A stretch of 64,000 nt of DNA, from the NCBI GenBank assembly GCA_963746885.1, contig CAVVDM010000004.1, positions 620,001-684,000 of the forward strand, written 5' to 3'. Below, in pieces: positions 27,403-37,312 of this stretch. Made by a program: the position numbers and the translations under genes. Source of the stretch: DATARH01 sp963746885 (lineage in GTDB: Bacteria; Pseudomonadota; Alphaproteobacteria; ATCC43930; CGMCC-115725). The notes under the pieces were generated by a model, which saw nothing but the letters and a program-made list of their open reading frames with translations, did no database searches and was not told where the DNA came from. Within the stretch, counting starts at the first letter, position 1. Every line of letters starts with the position of its first letter.

Positions 27403-30400
27403 TCAGACCCGGATCTCGCCGGCCCAGCCGCGAAAGCGGTTGAGCCCGGCATTGGCGGTGCTTTCCAGCGCCTCGATGGCGAAGACCGGATGGCCGGCAG
27501 CGTCGACCACCAGCACGTCCGCCCTTACCTCGTGCTCGTTCATGCCGGGCTCGACGACAAACAGCATGCGCCGTGCCGGACCGGCGCCAGCGAAACGGCT
27601 GATCCGCGCGATGCTGTTGGGCAAAGCCGCCATGCCGCGCTGCTGGCAGGACCACACCCACGCGAGCTGGGCCGCGGCGTCGATCAGCGCGGGGTCGAAC
27701 AGCCACTCTGCTCGCGGTCCGGCATCGCGGTTGAAGTTCGACGGGCCGCTTGGCAGCACTTCGGCCACGGCGCCAGTCTCGTCGAGGCCGACGAGGCGGG
27801 TCATCGCCTGGAAGCACGGCCCGTGGAACAAGAGGTCGCGGTACGCCTCGCGCGCGCTGAGCGGCGCCGGCGCCGGGGCAAAACCCGCCGCCCAACCGGG
27901 CGCGGGCTGCGGCGGCAGGCTGTCGGAGAGCTTGACCGACGCGCGGTAGTGCGCCCGCCCGCCTGCGCCCGTCGAGCGCAACTCGACCGAGGCGCTGAAA
28001 CCGCTGGCGTCGCCATGCTCGCTGCCGAGCACGCTGATCTCCAACGCCCGCGGCCGGTCGCCTTCGAGCCGGAACCCGTTGAGAAGGCGCAGATTGGAGA
28101 TTTCCGCCACCTGCCATTCCGGCCACACCGTCGCCGCGGCCTCCGCCGCGAGTTCCACCGCCACGGCCGCCGGCAATACCGGGACGCCGTCGAGGCGGTG
28201 CTGATCGAGATAAACATCGTGGTCGGCCGACAATGTCGTTACCAGGAGCCGCCCGCCGCGCGGCCCGGGACCGTTGGTGGCGCAACTCAGCAGCGGCCAC
28301 GGCAATGTTGATGCCGCCGCCGTCGGCTCGGCTGGCTCCGGTAATTGGCCGAGCCGCGTCTCCTCGCTGTCCCATGGGCCGCCACCGAGCACAATCTCGA
28401 CATCGTCGAGCGGCGCCCGTGTAATCTCGTCGAAACACGCCAGCGCACCGCCCTGCGGCTCGACCAGCGTGACATGCTTGGCCTCGAACTTGCGCCGCGT
28501 CTCGGCGGAGACCATGCCGGGCCCATGTCGCGTGCCGGACCACGGACCCCAGTTGAGCACGGCGATCTTGACGGTTTGCGGCCACGCGGCGCGCAACTGC
28601 CAGGCCAAACGGTTCAGAAGTTCGTTGGCCGCGGCATAATCGGCCTGCCCGGAATTGCCGTAGCGGCCGGCGACCGAGCCGAACAGCACCAGGAAGCGCA
28701 GCAACTCCGGCTTCACGGCGCCGGCCAGCACGAAGGCGCTGAGCACCTTGGTCTCGACGACGCGCGACCAGCTCGCCGGATCCTTGTCGACGACGCGCTT
28801 GTCCTCGAGCACCCCGGCGCCGTGGATGATGCCGTCGAGGCGGCCGAATTCCTCGTAAATGCCGGCGATCAGTGCAGCGGCCTGCGCCGGATCGGCGACA
28901 TCGGCCGCGCGATAGACCACCCGCGCGCCGGCCGTGGTGAAGTCGGCGATATTGGCGCGGATCTCGCGGTCGCGCTGGAGCGCCTGCAATTGCCGCTCGA
29001 TCTCGGCCGGGGTCGCCTTCGCGCCGGCTTCGCGCGCGGCCTTGATCAGTTCGGCGCGCAATCCGCCCGCTTCGATGCGCGCGAACCGCGCGTCTTCGGC
29101 GTCCGGTAAATGTGTTCGCCCGACGAGGACTAGCGTCACCCCCGGGCGGGCGAGCGGACGCAAGGTCTCGGCGGTGATGCCGCGGGCGCCGCCCGTCGCC
29201 AGCACGACCGCACCCTGCGGCAACGCTTCGCGCGCAGGCAAGGTGGGCTCCAGCTCAGCGGCTTCGGTGCGGAATATCGTGCGCCGCCCACCCGGATAGC
29301 CGATTTCGAGGCGGCCGCCGGCAACCGCCAGCTCTGCGAACAGATGCCGGGCATTGTCGGCCGGGCCGAGGGACGCATCGAGATCGACGGCCTTGGCGAC
29401 GATTTGCGGCCACTCCTCCCGCAGGCATTTGACCAGCCCGGGTCCGCCGCCCGCGATGCGAATGCCTTGCGGCGCGGTCGCTCCACGCCCGAACAATCCG
29501 CCCAGACCGGACGCGACCAGCACGCGGCCGTTCTTGGCGAGGCTTACAGCCAGCCGGCGCAGCAGCTGAAGCGGGGCAGCCTCGTGCCGCCGCGCCTGGG
29601 CGCGCCAAGCCGCCGCGTCGCCGCCTGCCGCGAGCGCCGGCGCTCCGACCGGCGCCAGATGGACAAGCCCGACCACGGGCGGCGCCCCCTCGGTAACAGC
29701 CGCGGCAACGTCGCCATCGGCATCGAGGATGCGCGCGGTGCCGCCGGCCCGTTCGATGCGCTGCGCCAGCGCTTGCGCGAGGCCGGCGCCGTCATCGGTC
29801 AGCAGATACAGGCCGGCCGGCAGGCTTTCGGGGACCGTTGCGGCCGGGAATTCCTCAACATGCGCCACCATGACGAACCGGGGCGGACGGGCGCAGGTCG
29901 CGTCGGCGACTGCATCCGCCCCGGCTTGGTCAAAAGGGCGGGGGGCAGCCTCCGCTGCCGACCCGATCTGTTTGCAGACAATGTCGATGATCCCGCTCAA
30001 CGTTTTCTGACTGTTGAGCGCCTCTCCGAGGGTTGCGGCGACCGACTGTGCTTCCGCCGGCAGCGCCTTCAACAGCGCGCCGACGATCTCGACCCGCTTG
30101 ATCGAGTCGATGCCGAGATCGGCCTCCAAATTCTGGTCCATGCCGAGCATGTCGCGCGGATAGCCGGTGCGGTCCTCGACCAGACCCAGCAGGAGATCGG
30201 TCACCGCCGGCCTCCCGACCCCGCCCTTGCCGCTTGCGCCATTGATCGCGACGGGAGGCGCGGCGGCGGGCGAAGCCGGCGGCACGGCGTTGACGGCGAC
30301 CGGCCGGGCCGCCGGCGCCGAGACCGGCGCGACCGGATGGTCGGCAGAGCCGTTGCCGTTGATGTACGGAGCCGGCGTCTGAGCCGCGGGCGGGGGGACG

Positions 30401-33400
30401 ATCGGCACCGGCCGATGCGTCACCAGCGCCTGACGCATCTCGATTACCGACCGGGCCGGGCGCTGCGCCATGTGCTGCGACGGAGCCGCGCCGGACAGAT
30501 AGGCCAGCATCACGCTCTGTTGCGTCTCCAGGAAACGCTGCATCGTGACCTGAAACTCGTCGAGCGCACGATCGCGATCACCCGCCGCGGCCAAATCGGT
30601 CGCCGCAGCGTCCGCTCGGCTGGGGTGGAGTTGACGTTCACCGGGGTCCATTTGGCTCCTCTTGATTACGGAAGATCGTTCGGCACCGTTGCCGGCCGGG
30701 TTTTGCGCGACGGCTGCCGCCGGCTGCGGCGACAACTGCGCCTTCGGCACCGCTGCAGCGGGAGCGGCCGCGTGCGCCGCCACGACATCCTCGATCGTGA
30801 GCGGCTTGCGCGCTTGCGTTCCGACGCGATGGACGCCGCCGCCGTTCAGCCACCACATGTGCGGCTGCGGCTCCGGCCGGCGCCCCGCGCCGCCCAAATT
30901 CGCGTCGAGCACCCGGCAGTCGCGGCCGGCCCACAGCCGATCGAGGTCGAGCGTCGCGCCCTCCGCGAGAAGCGCGCCGAGCGCCATCAGCAACCCGCCG
31001 AGACCGCCCTCGCCGTCGTCGCAAGCAACCGCGCGATGCGGTTGGCCCTCGAGGATCTGGCGCACCATGCTGGCGTGCGCGCCTTTCGGCCCGACCGACA
31101 GAAAAACCCGCGCCCCGGCCGCATGCATCGCCGTGATCTCGGCGACGAATTCGACCGGGCGGCTGAGCTGCTCGGCAAGCAATGCGCGGCTCGCCTCGGC
31201 CTCCGCCGGATAGGCAGCCGCCGATGCGTTGGCAAAGACCGGCACCGCGGCGGGCCGCATCGGCAACGTGGCGATGAAAGCAGCCAGCCGGTCGCGCGCC
31301 GGTGCGACGATCGGCGAATGAAACGCCGCGCCGACCGGCAGGCGCTGGCACGACATGCCCGCCGCCGACAGCGTTTCGATTGCCGCGTCGATGCCCTTGC
31401 GCGTGCCGGACAACGCGGTCTGCGTCGGCGTGTTGTGGTTGGCGACGCAAATGCCCTCGATCCCGGCGATCGCGGCTTCGACGGCGCCGCGCTCGGCGCG
31501 CACCGCCGCCATCGTGCCGAGGTCGCCATCCGCCGCCGCCTCGACCATGAAGCGGCCGCGCGCCTCCGACACCGCGAGGAGCTCGTCGAGATCGAGCATG
31601 CCGGCGGCGTAGAGCGCCGGGAACTCGCCGTAGCTGTGGCCGGCCGTCAGCTCCGGCATAACACCAAACGATCGCAATACCGCGAGGAGGCCGGCCTCGA
31701 CGGCGCCGAGGGCCGGCTGCGCCAGATCGGTGCGGGTCAGAAGCTCGGCCGCCGCGGCGCGGGCTGCGTCGTCATACGCGCCGGCGGGGAAGATCACGCC
31801 GCTGAGCGCGCCGCCCTCGACACCCTTCTGCTGCATCCGGTCGGCCAATGCCCGATCGGCATCTTCCAGCGTCGTGCGCATTTCCGGAAACAATACGGCG
31901 ATGTCGCGCAGCATCTCGGGGTACTGGCTGCCCTGGCCGGGGAAGATCATCGCCAGCTTGCCACCAGATTGCAGCAGCGGCGCCTCGCTGAACGCCGCGC
32001 CGGGAGGCAGCTTGTCGCTGCCCGCCTCGATCGCCGCGGCAAAAGCGGCCAGGCGCTCCGCCACCGGCTCGCCGCGCCGCACGACCAGCGTTGCGGTTAG
32101 CCCGGCGCGCGGCGCCTGCCGCGCCAGCGTGACCGCGAGATCGCGCAGTTCAGGAGTTGGTGCCGCCGCTGCGACTAGCTCCGCCGTCTTGCGCACGGCC
32201 GCCGCCACCGCGCCGCGATCGGCGCCGCGCCACACCAGCAGCTCCTTCGGCCAGCGCGAGCGCGGTGCCTCGGCCGAGCCGAAGCCGCCATCGTATTCCT
32301 GCAGCGCAATGTGGAAATTGGTCCCGCCGAAGCCGAACGCGCTGACCGACGCGCGTCGCGGATGAGCCCGATCAGCGATCCACGGCTGCGCGTCCTTGAC
32401 CAGATAGAGCGGCGAGGCAGGATCGGCCAGCTTGGCATTCGGCGTCTCGACATCGCCGTGCGGCGGCAGCACCTTGTGGTGACAGGCGAGCACCGCCTTG
32501 ATCAGCCCGGCGGAGCCGGCCGTCGCCTTGGTGTGGCCGATCAACGTCTTGACCGAGCCGATCGCATGCCGATGCGGCGCCGTGCCGGCCTTGGCAAGCA
32601 GCCGCGTCACGGTTTCGAGCTCCGCCGTGTCGCCGGCCACCGTGCCCGTCCCATGCGCCTCGAACAGGCCGACGCTGGAGGGCGAATATCCGGCCATGTC
32701 GTAGGCGCGGATCAAAGCGCGGAGCTGGCCGTCAGGATGCGGCGCGGTCATCGACCGGGCGCGGCCGTCGCTCGACCCGCCGACCCCTTCGATGACGGCG
32801 TAGATGCGGTCGCCGTCGCGCTCGGCATCGGCCAGCCGCTTCAGCGCCAGCATCGCCAGCCCCTCGGAAATGACGATGCCGTCGGCCGCAACATCGAACG
32901 TCCGGCAGCGGCCGCGCGGCGATAGCGCCTGCGTCTTGCTGAAGCAGAGATAGCCGAACGGCCCCTGCACGGTGTCGACGCCGCCGGTTATGACGAGGTC
33001 GCTGCGGCCGGTCTCGAGCTCCAGCACGGCCTGGTAGACCGCGGCGAGCGAGGAGGCGCAGGCCGCGTCGACGGTGTAGTTGACCCCGCCCATGTCGAAG
33101 CGGTTGGCCGAGCGGCCGGCCGCGACGTTGAGCAGGATGCCGGCAAAGCTGTCCTCGGTCCATTGCGGCAGCCGCGCCGCCGCCGCCGGGTCGAGCTCGC
33201 CGGTAAACCGTGGCATCTCGGCCCGCACGGCGTATTGCGCGCCGACATCGCCCGCCCCGCCGCTGGCGCCGATGATGATCGACATGCGCTCGCGCGAGGC
33301 GTCGATCCCTTCGAGCCCGGCATCGGCGAGACAGCGGTGCACCACCTCGAGCGTCATCAACTGTAACGGGTCGAGCGCCTCCAACGCGCGCGGCGGGATC

Positions 33401-35676
33401 CCATAGCGCAGCGGATCGAACAGCAGATCGTCGAGAAACCCGCCCCAGCGCGAATAGATCTTGTCCGGCTTGCTGCGGTCCTCGTCGAAGTAGAGGCGCC
33501 AGTCCCAGCGATGCGCCGGAATCTCCCGGATTGCATCGCGGCGGTCGAGGATGTTCTCCCAGAATTCCGCGACGCCGTCGGCACCCGGGAGCAGCCCCGC
33601 GATCCCGATGACCGCAATCTGCGCCGGGCGCGGTGTGCTCCCCGCGGCGGTCGGCTGCCGACGCCGCTGCTCCAGCCGCTCGGCCAACAGGGCGTGGCTG
33701 CCTTTGCTGATCTCGCGATGTAAATCCGCCAAACTGACGACCTCTTGTCGCAGCGTTGCGACCTGGCCAAGCATGAACATGCCTTCACGCTGCTGGCGCG
33801 CGGCCGGCACGTCGCACAGACGACCATCGCCTTCGGCACGCTCCTTCGCCTTGCTGGCGACCCGCAGCCGCCCGAGCGAGAACCCTTCGAGCACTTCGCG
33901 AATGTCGTCGCCGGAGGCGCCGGCTGCCTCCAGTTCGCGCCGGCGCGCGACAAAATCCTGCGCAAACGGCGACATCGCCGCCCGGCTGGCATGCCCCGGG
34001 CCAGTCTCCAGCGTCACCGTCTCGACACAGTCGAGCGCCGCTTGCTGAAAGCCGGGGACCACGGCAGTGCTGTCGACGATCTCGCGGGTGAACAGGTAGG
34101 CCGTGCCGACCAGTACGCCGATTTTGATGCCGCGCTCGACCAGCGGCGCGGCGAGGCTCGCGACCATCGCAGCCGACAGCGCGTCGTGGACCCCTCCGGC
34201 GAACAACACCTGGATCTCGGCCGCCTGCGCCGGGTCGCGCACCGCGGCGAGCAGCGTCGACACCATCGTGTCCCACAGCACGAAACTCGACAGCGGGCCG
34301 ACATGGCCGCCGCACTCGCGCCCCTCCAATACAAAGCGCCGGGCGCCCTGTTCCAGAAATAGCGTCAACAGACGCGGCGAGGGGACATGCAGGTAACTGG
34401 CGATGCCTTCCGCCTCGAGCGCCTTGGCCTGGTCGGGTCGGCCACCGGCGATCAGCGCGAAACGCGGCGCATGCTTCCGGGCAATTTCGGTCTGGGCGTG
34501 GATCAGCTCCGCCGGGGCAAAGCCGAGAAGCCCGACGCCCCACGGCTTGCCGGCCAGAAGCGCCGTGGTCTCCGCCAGCAGCGCGTCGACCTGCTCGGGC
34601 CGCATCAGGGCCAGCGCCAGCATCGGCAGCGCGCCGGCTTCGGCCACCGCCTGGGCAAACCCGGCGACGTCGCTGACCCGCGTCATCGGCCCCTGCACAA
34701 TCGGGAATTCTGTCCCGTGCACTTCCGCAACGCCGTGGCCGGCACCCAGCGGATCGAGCGCTACGGTCTGGTTTAGCCGGCGGTCGCTGTCGTCGAGCAG
34801 CGCCTGCGCCAGCCGACCAAAAGTCCGGTAGCGCTCGGCGAACGGCGCGGCAAATGCCGCCGCCTGGCCAAGCGGGACGATCTGTCGGGCCGGATCGGTC
34901 CAGCCGAGCTGAGCGCTCAACTCTACGAGAGCGGCCTTGGCCGGCAGCGCCGCAAGCTTCGCCTTCAGCTGGCGGATGTGACGGAACCCGGGCTTCTCGA
35001 AGATCCGCCAATTGCCGCCCCCGGCGGCAATCAGCCCGGTCTCCGGCCCGGTGAAATCGCCGAGTTGGCCGCGCAGGGCACCAGCGACCGGCGACTCCTT
35101 CAACAACAGTAGCTGATCGTCGAGCACGACGCCGCTGGCGCCGCCGGCGCGAGCCGCCGCGGCCGAGTGCAAACCGATCCCGCCGCGCACGAAGACCGGC
35201 GCCCTCTGACGCCGCACCGCCTTCTGCAGCAGGATAAGGCTGGTTTCCTCGCCGACCTGGCCGCCGGCCTCGTGCCCCTTTACCTGGAGGGCGGCGTGAC
35301 CGGTCAGTCCGGCGAGGCGATCATCCCACGCGATGGCCTCGACGATGACCTGAACCCCGAGTTCCGCCAGCCGCGCCAACATAGCCGGCTGATCAAGCAC
35401 AAAGGCGGCGTCGAGGACGAGCCAGCCGAGGCCCTGCGGCGCGAATTCCGCAATTCCAGCGACGGACCGGGGATCGAGGCCGGAGAGCTTTACGCCGAAG
35501 CTGCTGCGGGTCCGCCCGGCCAAAGCCTGCAGCCCGGCCCGCGGAAATGGGCCGGTTTCGGCATTGACGATCCCGAGGCAACCGGCCCGGTCAGCCGCGA
35601 CAACAAGTTCCGCCCCGGCCTCGCCGGCAGGAGTCAGCGCAATGATGCGGAACGGCTGTTTTCCCATGATGCCCAC
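27403..35676 (-). CDS. Iterative polyketide/PUFA-synthase-like protein: NMO-NMO-KS-AT-ACP-KR-DH
   Basis: A 2757-residue megasynthase. Residues 1-240 and 320-560 each look like a nitronate-monooxygenase/PfaD TIM barrel (VKGHEAGGQVGEETS, later LEGRECGGHVGPLSS), the enoyl-reductase module of PUFA synthases. KS about 686-1130: Cys873 in DAACASS, His1008 in FEAHGTGT, His1048 in LIGHTKATAG. AT about 1240-1555: Ser1348 in AGHSYGEF. One ACP about 1820-1905: Ser1858 in LGIDSIKRVE. KR about 1930-2445: ATGGARGIT and YGNSGQADYAAAN. DH about 2460-2757: HRLDGVPVLP and FDPALIDAAAQ. I use the GTG at 35676, spaced six bases from GGAGG; ATG 35667 is an alternative. Confidence 0.93.
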   Translation of the reverse strand: MGIMGKQPFRIIALTPAGEAGAELVVAADRAGCLGIVNAETGPFPRAGLQALAGRTRSSFGVKLSGLDPRSVAGIAEFAPQGLGWLVLDAAFVLDQPAMLARLAELGVQVIVEAIAWDDRLAGLTGHAALQVKGHEAGGQVGEETSLILLQKAVRRQRAPVFVRGGIGLHSAAAARAGGASGVVLDDQLLLLKESPVAGALRGQLGDFTGPETGLIAAGGGNWRIFEKPGFRHIRQLKAKLAALPAKAALVELSAQLGWTDPARQIVPLGQAAAFAAPFAERYRTFGRLAQALLDDSDRRLNQTVALDPLGAGHGVAEVHGTEFPIVQGPMTRVSDVAGFAQAVAEAGALPMLALALMRPEQVDALLAETTALLAGKPWGVGLLGFAPAELIHAQTEIARKHAPRFALIAGGRPDQAKALEAEGIASYLHVPSPRLLTLFLEQGARRFVLEGRECGGHVGPLSSFVLWDTMVSTLLAAVRDPAQAAEIQVLFAGGVHDALSAAMVASLAAPLVERGIKIGVLVGTAYLFTREIVDSTAVVPGFQQAALDCVETVTLETGPGHASRAAMSPFAQDFVARRRELEAAGASGDDIREVLEGFSLGRLRVASKAKERAEGDGRLCDVPAARQQREGMFMLGQVATLRQEVVSLADLHREISKGSHALLAERLEQRRRQPTAAGSTPRPAQIAVIGIAGLLPGADGVAEFWENILDRRDAIREIPAHRWDWRLYFDEDRSKPDKIYSRWGGFLDDLLFDPLRYGIPPRALEALDPLQLMTLEVVHRCLADAGLEGIDASRERMSIIIGASGGAGDVGAQYAVRAEMPRFTGELDPAAAARLPQWTEDSFAGILLNVAAGRSANRFDMGGVNYTVDAACASSLAAVYQAVLELETGRSDLVITGGVDTVQGPFGYLCFSKTQALSPRGRCRTFDVAADGIVISEGLAMLALKRLADAERDGDRIYAVIEGVGGSSDGRARSMTAPHPDGQLRALIRAYDMAGYSPSSVGLFEAHGTGTVAGDTAELETVTRLLAKAGTAPHRHAIGSVKTLIGHTKATAGSAGLIKAVLACHHKVLPPHGDVETPNAKLADPASPLYLVKDAQPWIADRAHPRRASVSAFGFGGTNFHIALQEYDGGFGSAEAPRSRWPKELLVWRGADRGAVAAAVRKTAELVAAAAPTPELRDLAVTLARQAPRAGLTATLVVRRGEPVAERLAAFAAAIEAGSDKLPPGAAFSEAPLLQSGGKLAMIFPGQGSQYPEMLRDIAVLFPEMRTTLEDADRALADRMQQKGVEGGALSGVIFPAGAYDDAARAAAAELLTRTDLAQPALGAVEAGLLAVLRSFGVMPELTAGHSYGEFPALYAAGMLDLDELLAVSEARGRFMVEAAADGDLGTMAAVRAERGAVEAAIAGIEGICVANHNTPTQTALSGTRKGIDAAIETLSAAGMSCQRLPVGAAFHSPIVAPARDRLAAFIATLPMRPAAVPVFANASAAAYPAEAEASRALLAEQLSRPVEFVAEITAMHAAGARVFLSVGPKGAHASMVRQILEGQPHRAVACDDGEGGLGGLLMALGALLAEGATLDLDRLWAGRDCRVLDANLGGAGRRPEPQPHMWWLNGGGVHRVGTQARKPLTIEDVVAAHAAAPAAAVPKAQLSPQPAAAVAQNPAGNGAERSSVIKRSQMDPGERQLHPSRADAAATDLAAAGDRDRALDEFQVTMQRFLETQQSVMLAYLSGAAPSQHMAQRPARSVIEMRQALVTHRPVPIVPPPAAQTPAPYINGNGSADHPVAPVSAPAARPVAVNAVPPASPAAAPPVAINGASGKGGVGRPAVTDLLLGLVEDRTGYPRDMLGMDQNLEADLGIDSIKRVEIVGALLKALPAEAQSVAATLGEALNSQKTLSGIIDIVCKQIGSAAEAAPRPFDQAGADAVADATCARPPRFVMVAHVEEFPAATVPESLPAGLYLLTDDGAGLAQALAQRIERAGGTARILDADGDVAAAVTEGAPPVVGLVHLAPVGAPALAAGGDAAAWRAQARRHEAAPLQLLRRLAVSLAKNGRVLVASGLGGLFGRGATAPQGIRIAGGGPGLVKCLREEWPQIVAKAVDLDASLGPADNARHLFAELAVAGGRLEIGYPGGRRTIFRTEAAELEPTLPAREALPQGAVVLATGGARGITAETLRPLARPGVTLVLVGRTHLPDAEDARFARIEAGGLRAELIKAAREAGAKATPAEIERQLQALQRDREIRANIADFTTAGARVVYRAADVADPAQAAALIAGIYEEFGRLDGIIHGAGVLEDKRVVDKDPASWSRVVETKVLSAFVLAGAVKPELLRFLVLFGSVAGRYGNSGQADYAAANELLNRLAWQLRAAWPQTVKIAVLNWGPWSGTRHGPGMVSAETRRKFEAKHVTLVEPQGGALACFDEITRAPLDDVEIVLGGGPWDSEETRLGQLPEPAEPTAAASTLPWPLLSCATNGPGPRGGRLLVTTLSADHDVYLDQHRLDGVPVLPAAVAVELAAEAAATVWPEWQVAEISNLRLLNGFRLEGDRPRALEISVLGSEHGDASGFSASVELRSTGAGGRAHYRASVKLSDSLPPQPAPGWAAGFAPAPAPLSAREAYRDLLFHGPCFQAMTRLVGLDETGAVAEVLPSGPSNFNRDAGPRAEWLFDPALIDAAAQLAWVWSCQQRGMAALPNSIARISRFAGAGPARRMLFVVEPGMNEHEVRADVLVVDAAGHPVFAIEALESTANAGLNRFRGWAGEIRV

Positions 35677-35682
35677 TCGCAC

Positions 35683-35687
35683 CCTCC
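35683..35687 (-). promoter_or_regulatory. Ribosome binding site deciding the start of the larger megasynthase
   Basis: A GGAGG lies directly before GTGCGAGTGGGCATCATG on the minus strand. It abuts the first GTG, is six bases from the second GTG (35676) and fifteen from the ATG (35667), so the second GTG is the best-spaced start. Confidence 0.5.
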
Positions 35688-35757
35688 GGCCATACCATCT
35701 GCCGCGGCCCCCGCAACAGGCCCCCGGGTGCGTCCTCCGATGCCTGGGCGAGAGGCG

Positions 35758-36378
35758 TCAATCGCCGCGTCTTGGTGCCCCGCGCCAGCGTCCGCCACGC
35801 CCTTGGCCAAGTCTGTTGGACCCGGCGTTGTTGCCCGAGTCGGCTGCACCGTCGCGCAACCTCTCCAATTCCGCTTCCAGGCGGCGAACGCGCTCTTCCA
35901 GCCCGGCCTCGCGGTCCGACCCACCGCCGCGTTCCCGCAGCAGGCGCCGCAAACGGCCGCCGCCGCCTTCCGGCTCACTCCGGTCGGACTGGCCAGCGCG
36001 GCGCTTCTCGAGCGCCATCCGCAACAATTCGCCGCGCAGGTCGCCTCCCGAGCGCCCGCCTTCCGCCTCGCCCGCCGCATTACCGCGATTTTTGAGACGT
36101 TCCAGTAACTGCCCCTGGCCGCCGCCACCGCCACCCAGGCTGCCGCCGCGAGCGCCGCCACCATCGCCGCCGTCTCGACCGCGCGCCAGCAACTCGCGTA
36201 GCTTGGCCCGCCGGTCGCCGCCCGCCGGGCCGGGCCGGGCCGGGCCGGCCGCCGGCAAGGATCGGACCCGCCGCGGTGCGTCCTCCGCGCGGCGCCGATT
36301 GAGCTCCTCCAGCTTTTCGCGTCGCTTGGTCTCGTCCGCCTCGGTTTCCTTCGGCTCGGCGGGACTGTCGTTATCCAC
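35758..36378 (-). CDS. Gly/Arg-rich protein with four LLxxRG-type repeats
   Basis: A 206-residue basic protein of unknown family. After an acidic start and a helical KRREKLEELNRRRAED segment, four short amphipathic units occur, separated by Gly-rich linkers: KLRELLARGRDGG, QLLERLKNRGNAAG, ELLRMALEKRRAG and RLRRLLRERGGGS, at about residues 59, 90, 117 and 142. A coiled coil LEERVRRLEAELERLRDG and a Gly/Arg tail follow. The start is the GTG at 36378, six bases after GGAGGA. It lies between the AP-family hydrolase and the megasynthase. The design suggests a multivalent docking or scaffold protein; this is inference. Confidence 0.6.
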   Translation of the reverse strand: MDNDSPAEPKETEADETKRREKLEELNRRRAEDAPRRVRSLPAAGPARPGPAGGDRRAKLRELLARGRDGGDGGGARGGSLGGGGGGQGQLLERLKNRGNAAGEAEGGRSGGDLRGELLRMALEKRRAGQSDRSEPEGGGGRLRRLLRERGGGSDREAGLEERVRRLEAELERLRDGAADSGNNAGSNRLGQGRGGRWRGAPRRGD

Positions 36379-36384
36379 CCTCAC

Positions 36385-36390
36385 TCCTCC
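36385..36390 (-). promoter_or_regulatory. Ribosome binding site of the LLxxRG repeat protein
   Basis: GGAGGA on the minus strand precedes two in-frame GTG codons; the second, at 36378, has six-base spacing. The same arrangement is seen at the megasynthase start downstream. Confidence 0.5.
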
Positions 36391-36441
36391 ATCTTTTTCC
36401 GCGCGCCACCGGGAAAGGGGACGCCGCGCGTCTGCGCACCA

Positions 36442-37284
36442 TCACGGTCGCACCCCCTCCAAAAAGGGCACTGCAAACGCGGTTTCGTGCATGACCGGCC
36501 CATGGCCGAAAAAACCGCCCTCGCCGAAGGCCTCGCCGTGATCGGCCATCACCATGAAATAGGTGTTGGCTGGCGTTTTCTTCAGCAACTCACCGAACAG
36601 TTGATCGATATATTCGACACAGCGGATCTGTTGCTCATGCAGATACTTCATTTTTTCGGCGTCAAAAAAATCGGGCGTCCCGTTGCCATGCACCGGCGCA
36701 ATGCGGCCGCCACCATCCTGGCCGGCGGCCAGCTGCTTGACCGCACCGTGCACGCCGGAAATATGCGGCAGGTCGTCACCGGACAGCATGTACGGATAGT
36801 GTGTCTCGCCCAAATTCATGAAGTAAAATGTCGGCTGTCCATCAACGAACTCGATGTCTCTCACCATCGACGCAAAGTCGTTGTGGTTGGGCATGAGCTT
36901 GTAGTCATCGAAGAACTTGCTGACCAATGTGAAGCCGTTGAGGACCGGCATGGAGACGCGGGCAACGCAATGATAGCCATGATCCTTGAGCAGCTTGGGG
37001 AGTGACAACTGGGGCACGAAGCTGGCGAAGCCAAGCCCAGGTATATCTAGCCGCTCGACCCAATCGGAGAAGTCTTTTTTGTACACCTCGGAGGCGTAAA
37101 CGTGCTGCGGCGAGCGATGCGGCACCAACCCCATCAGGTACGAATAATGCGACGGCGCCGTCCACGAGGCGTAGGACCAGCGCTGCTCGGCGCGGTCAAT
37201 GCTGTCGAAATTGGGCGTGCGAGCCCTGACAAAACTGTCATAGCGGCAGCTGTCGAGAATCAGGAACACCAGATTGCGTGCCAT
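36442..37284 (-). CDS. Sulfatase-like / alkaline-phosphatase-superfamily hydrolase
   Basis: A 280-residue, short member of the sulfatase-like hydrolase group. The first metal site is FLILDSCRYDSF, the nucleophile region SWTAPSHYSYLMG carries Thr where true sulfatases carry Cys or Ser, and the second metal site is VMADHGEAFGEGGFFGHG. FMNLGETHYPYM lies between. Phosphodiesterase or phosphotransferase activity is therefore more likely than formylglycine-type sulfatase. It is upstream of the megasynthases in the same direction, so it is probably part of the pathway and may act on a head group. Confidence 0.82.
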   Translation of the reverse strand: MARNLVFLILDSCRYDSFVRARTPNFDSIDRAEQRWSYASWTAPSHYSYLMGLVPHRSPQHVYASEVYKKDFSDWVERLDIPGLGFASFVPQLSLPKLLKDHGYHCVARVSMPVLNGFTLVSKFFDDYKLMPNHNDFASMVRDIEFVDGQPTFYFMNLGETHYPYMLSGDDLPHISGVHGAVKQLAAGQDGGGRIAPVHGNGTPDFFDAEKMKYLHEQQIRCVEYIDQLFGELLKKTPANTYFMVMADHGEAFGEGGFFGHGPVMHETAFAVPFLEGVRP

Positions 37285-37312
37285 ACGTCAGCCCTTTGTC
37301 AGCGTCGAGCGA

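Noticed and set aside
23103..27443. 1446-codon plus-strand frame opposite the KS-AT-DH-PPTase gene
   Set aside because: It is a high-GC antisense shadow: Arg/Gly/His-rich with no domain motifs, while the minus strand encodes complete catalytic motifs.
29344..32100. 918-codon plus-strand frame opposite the larger megasynthase
   Set aside because: Same reason; the opposite strand carries ACP, AT and linker sequences with the expected residues.
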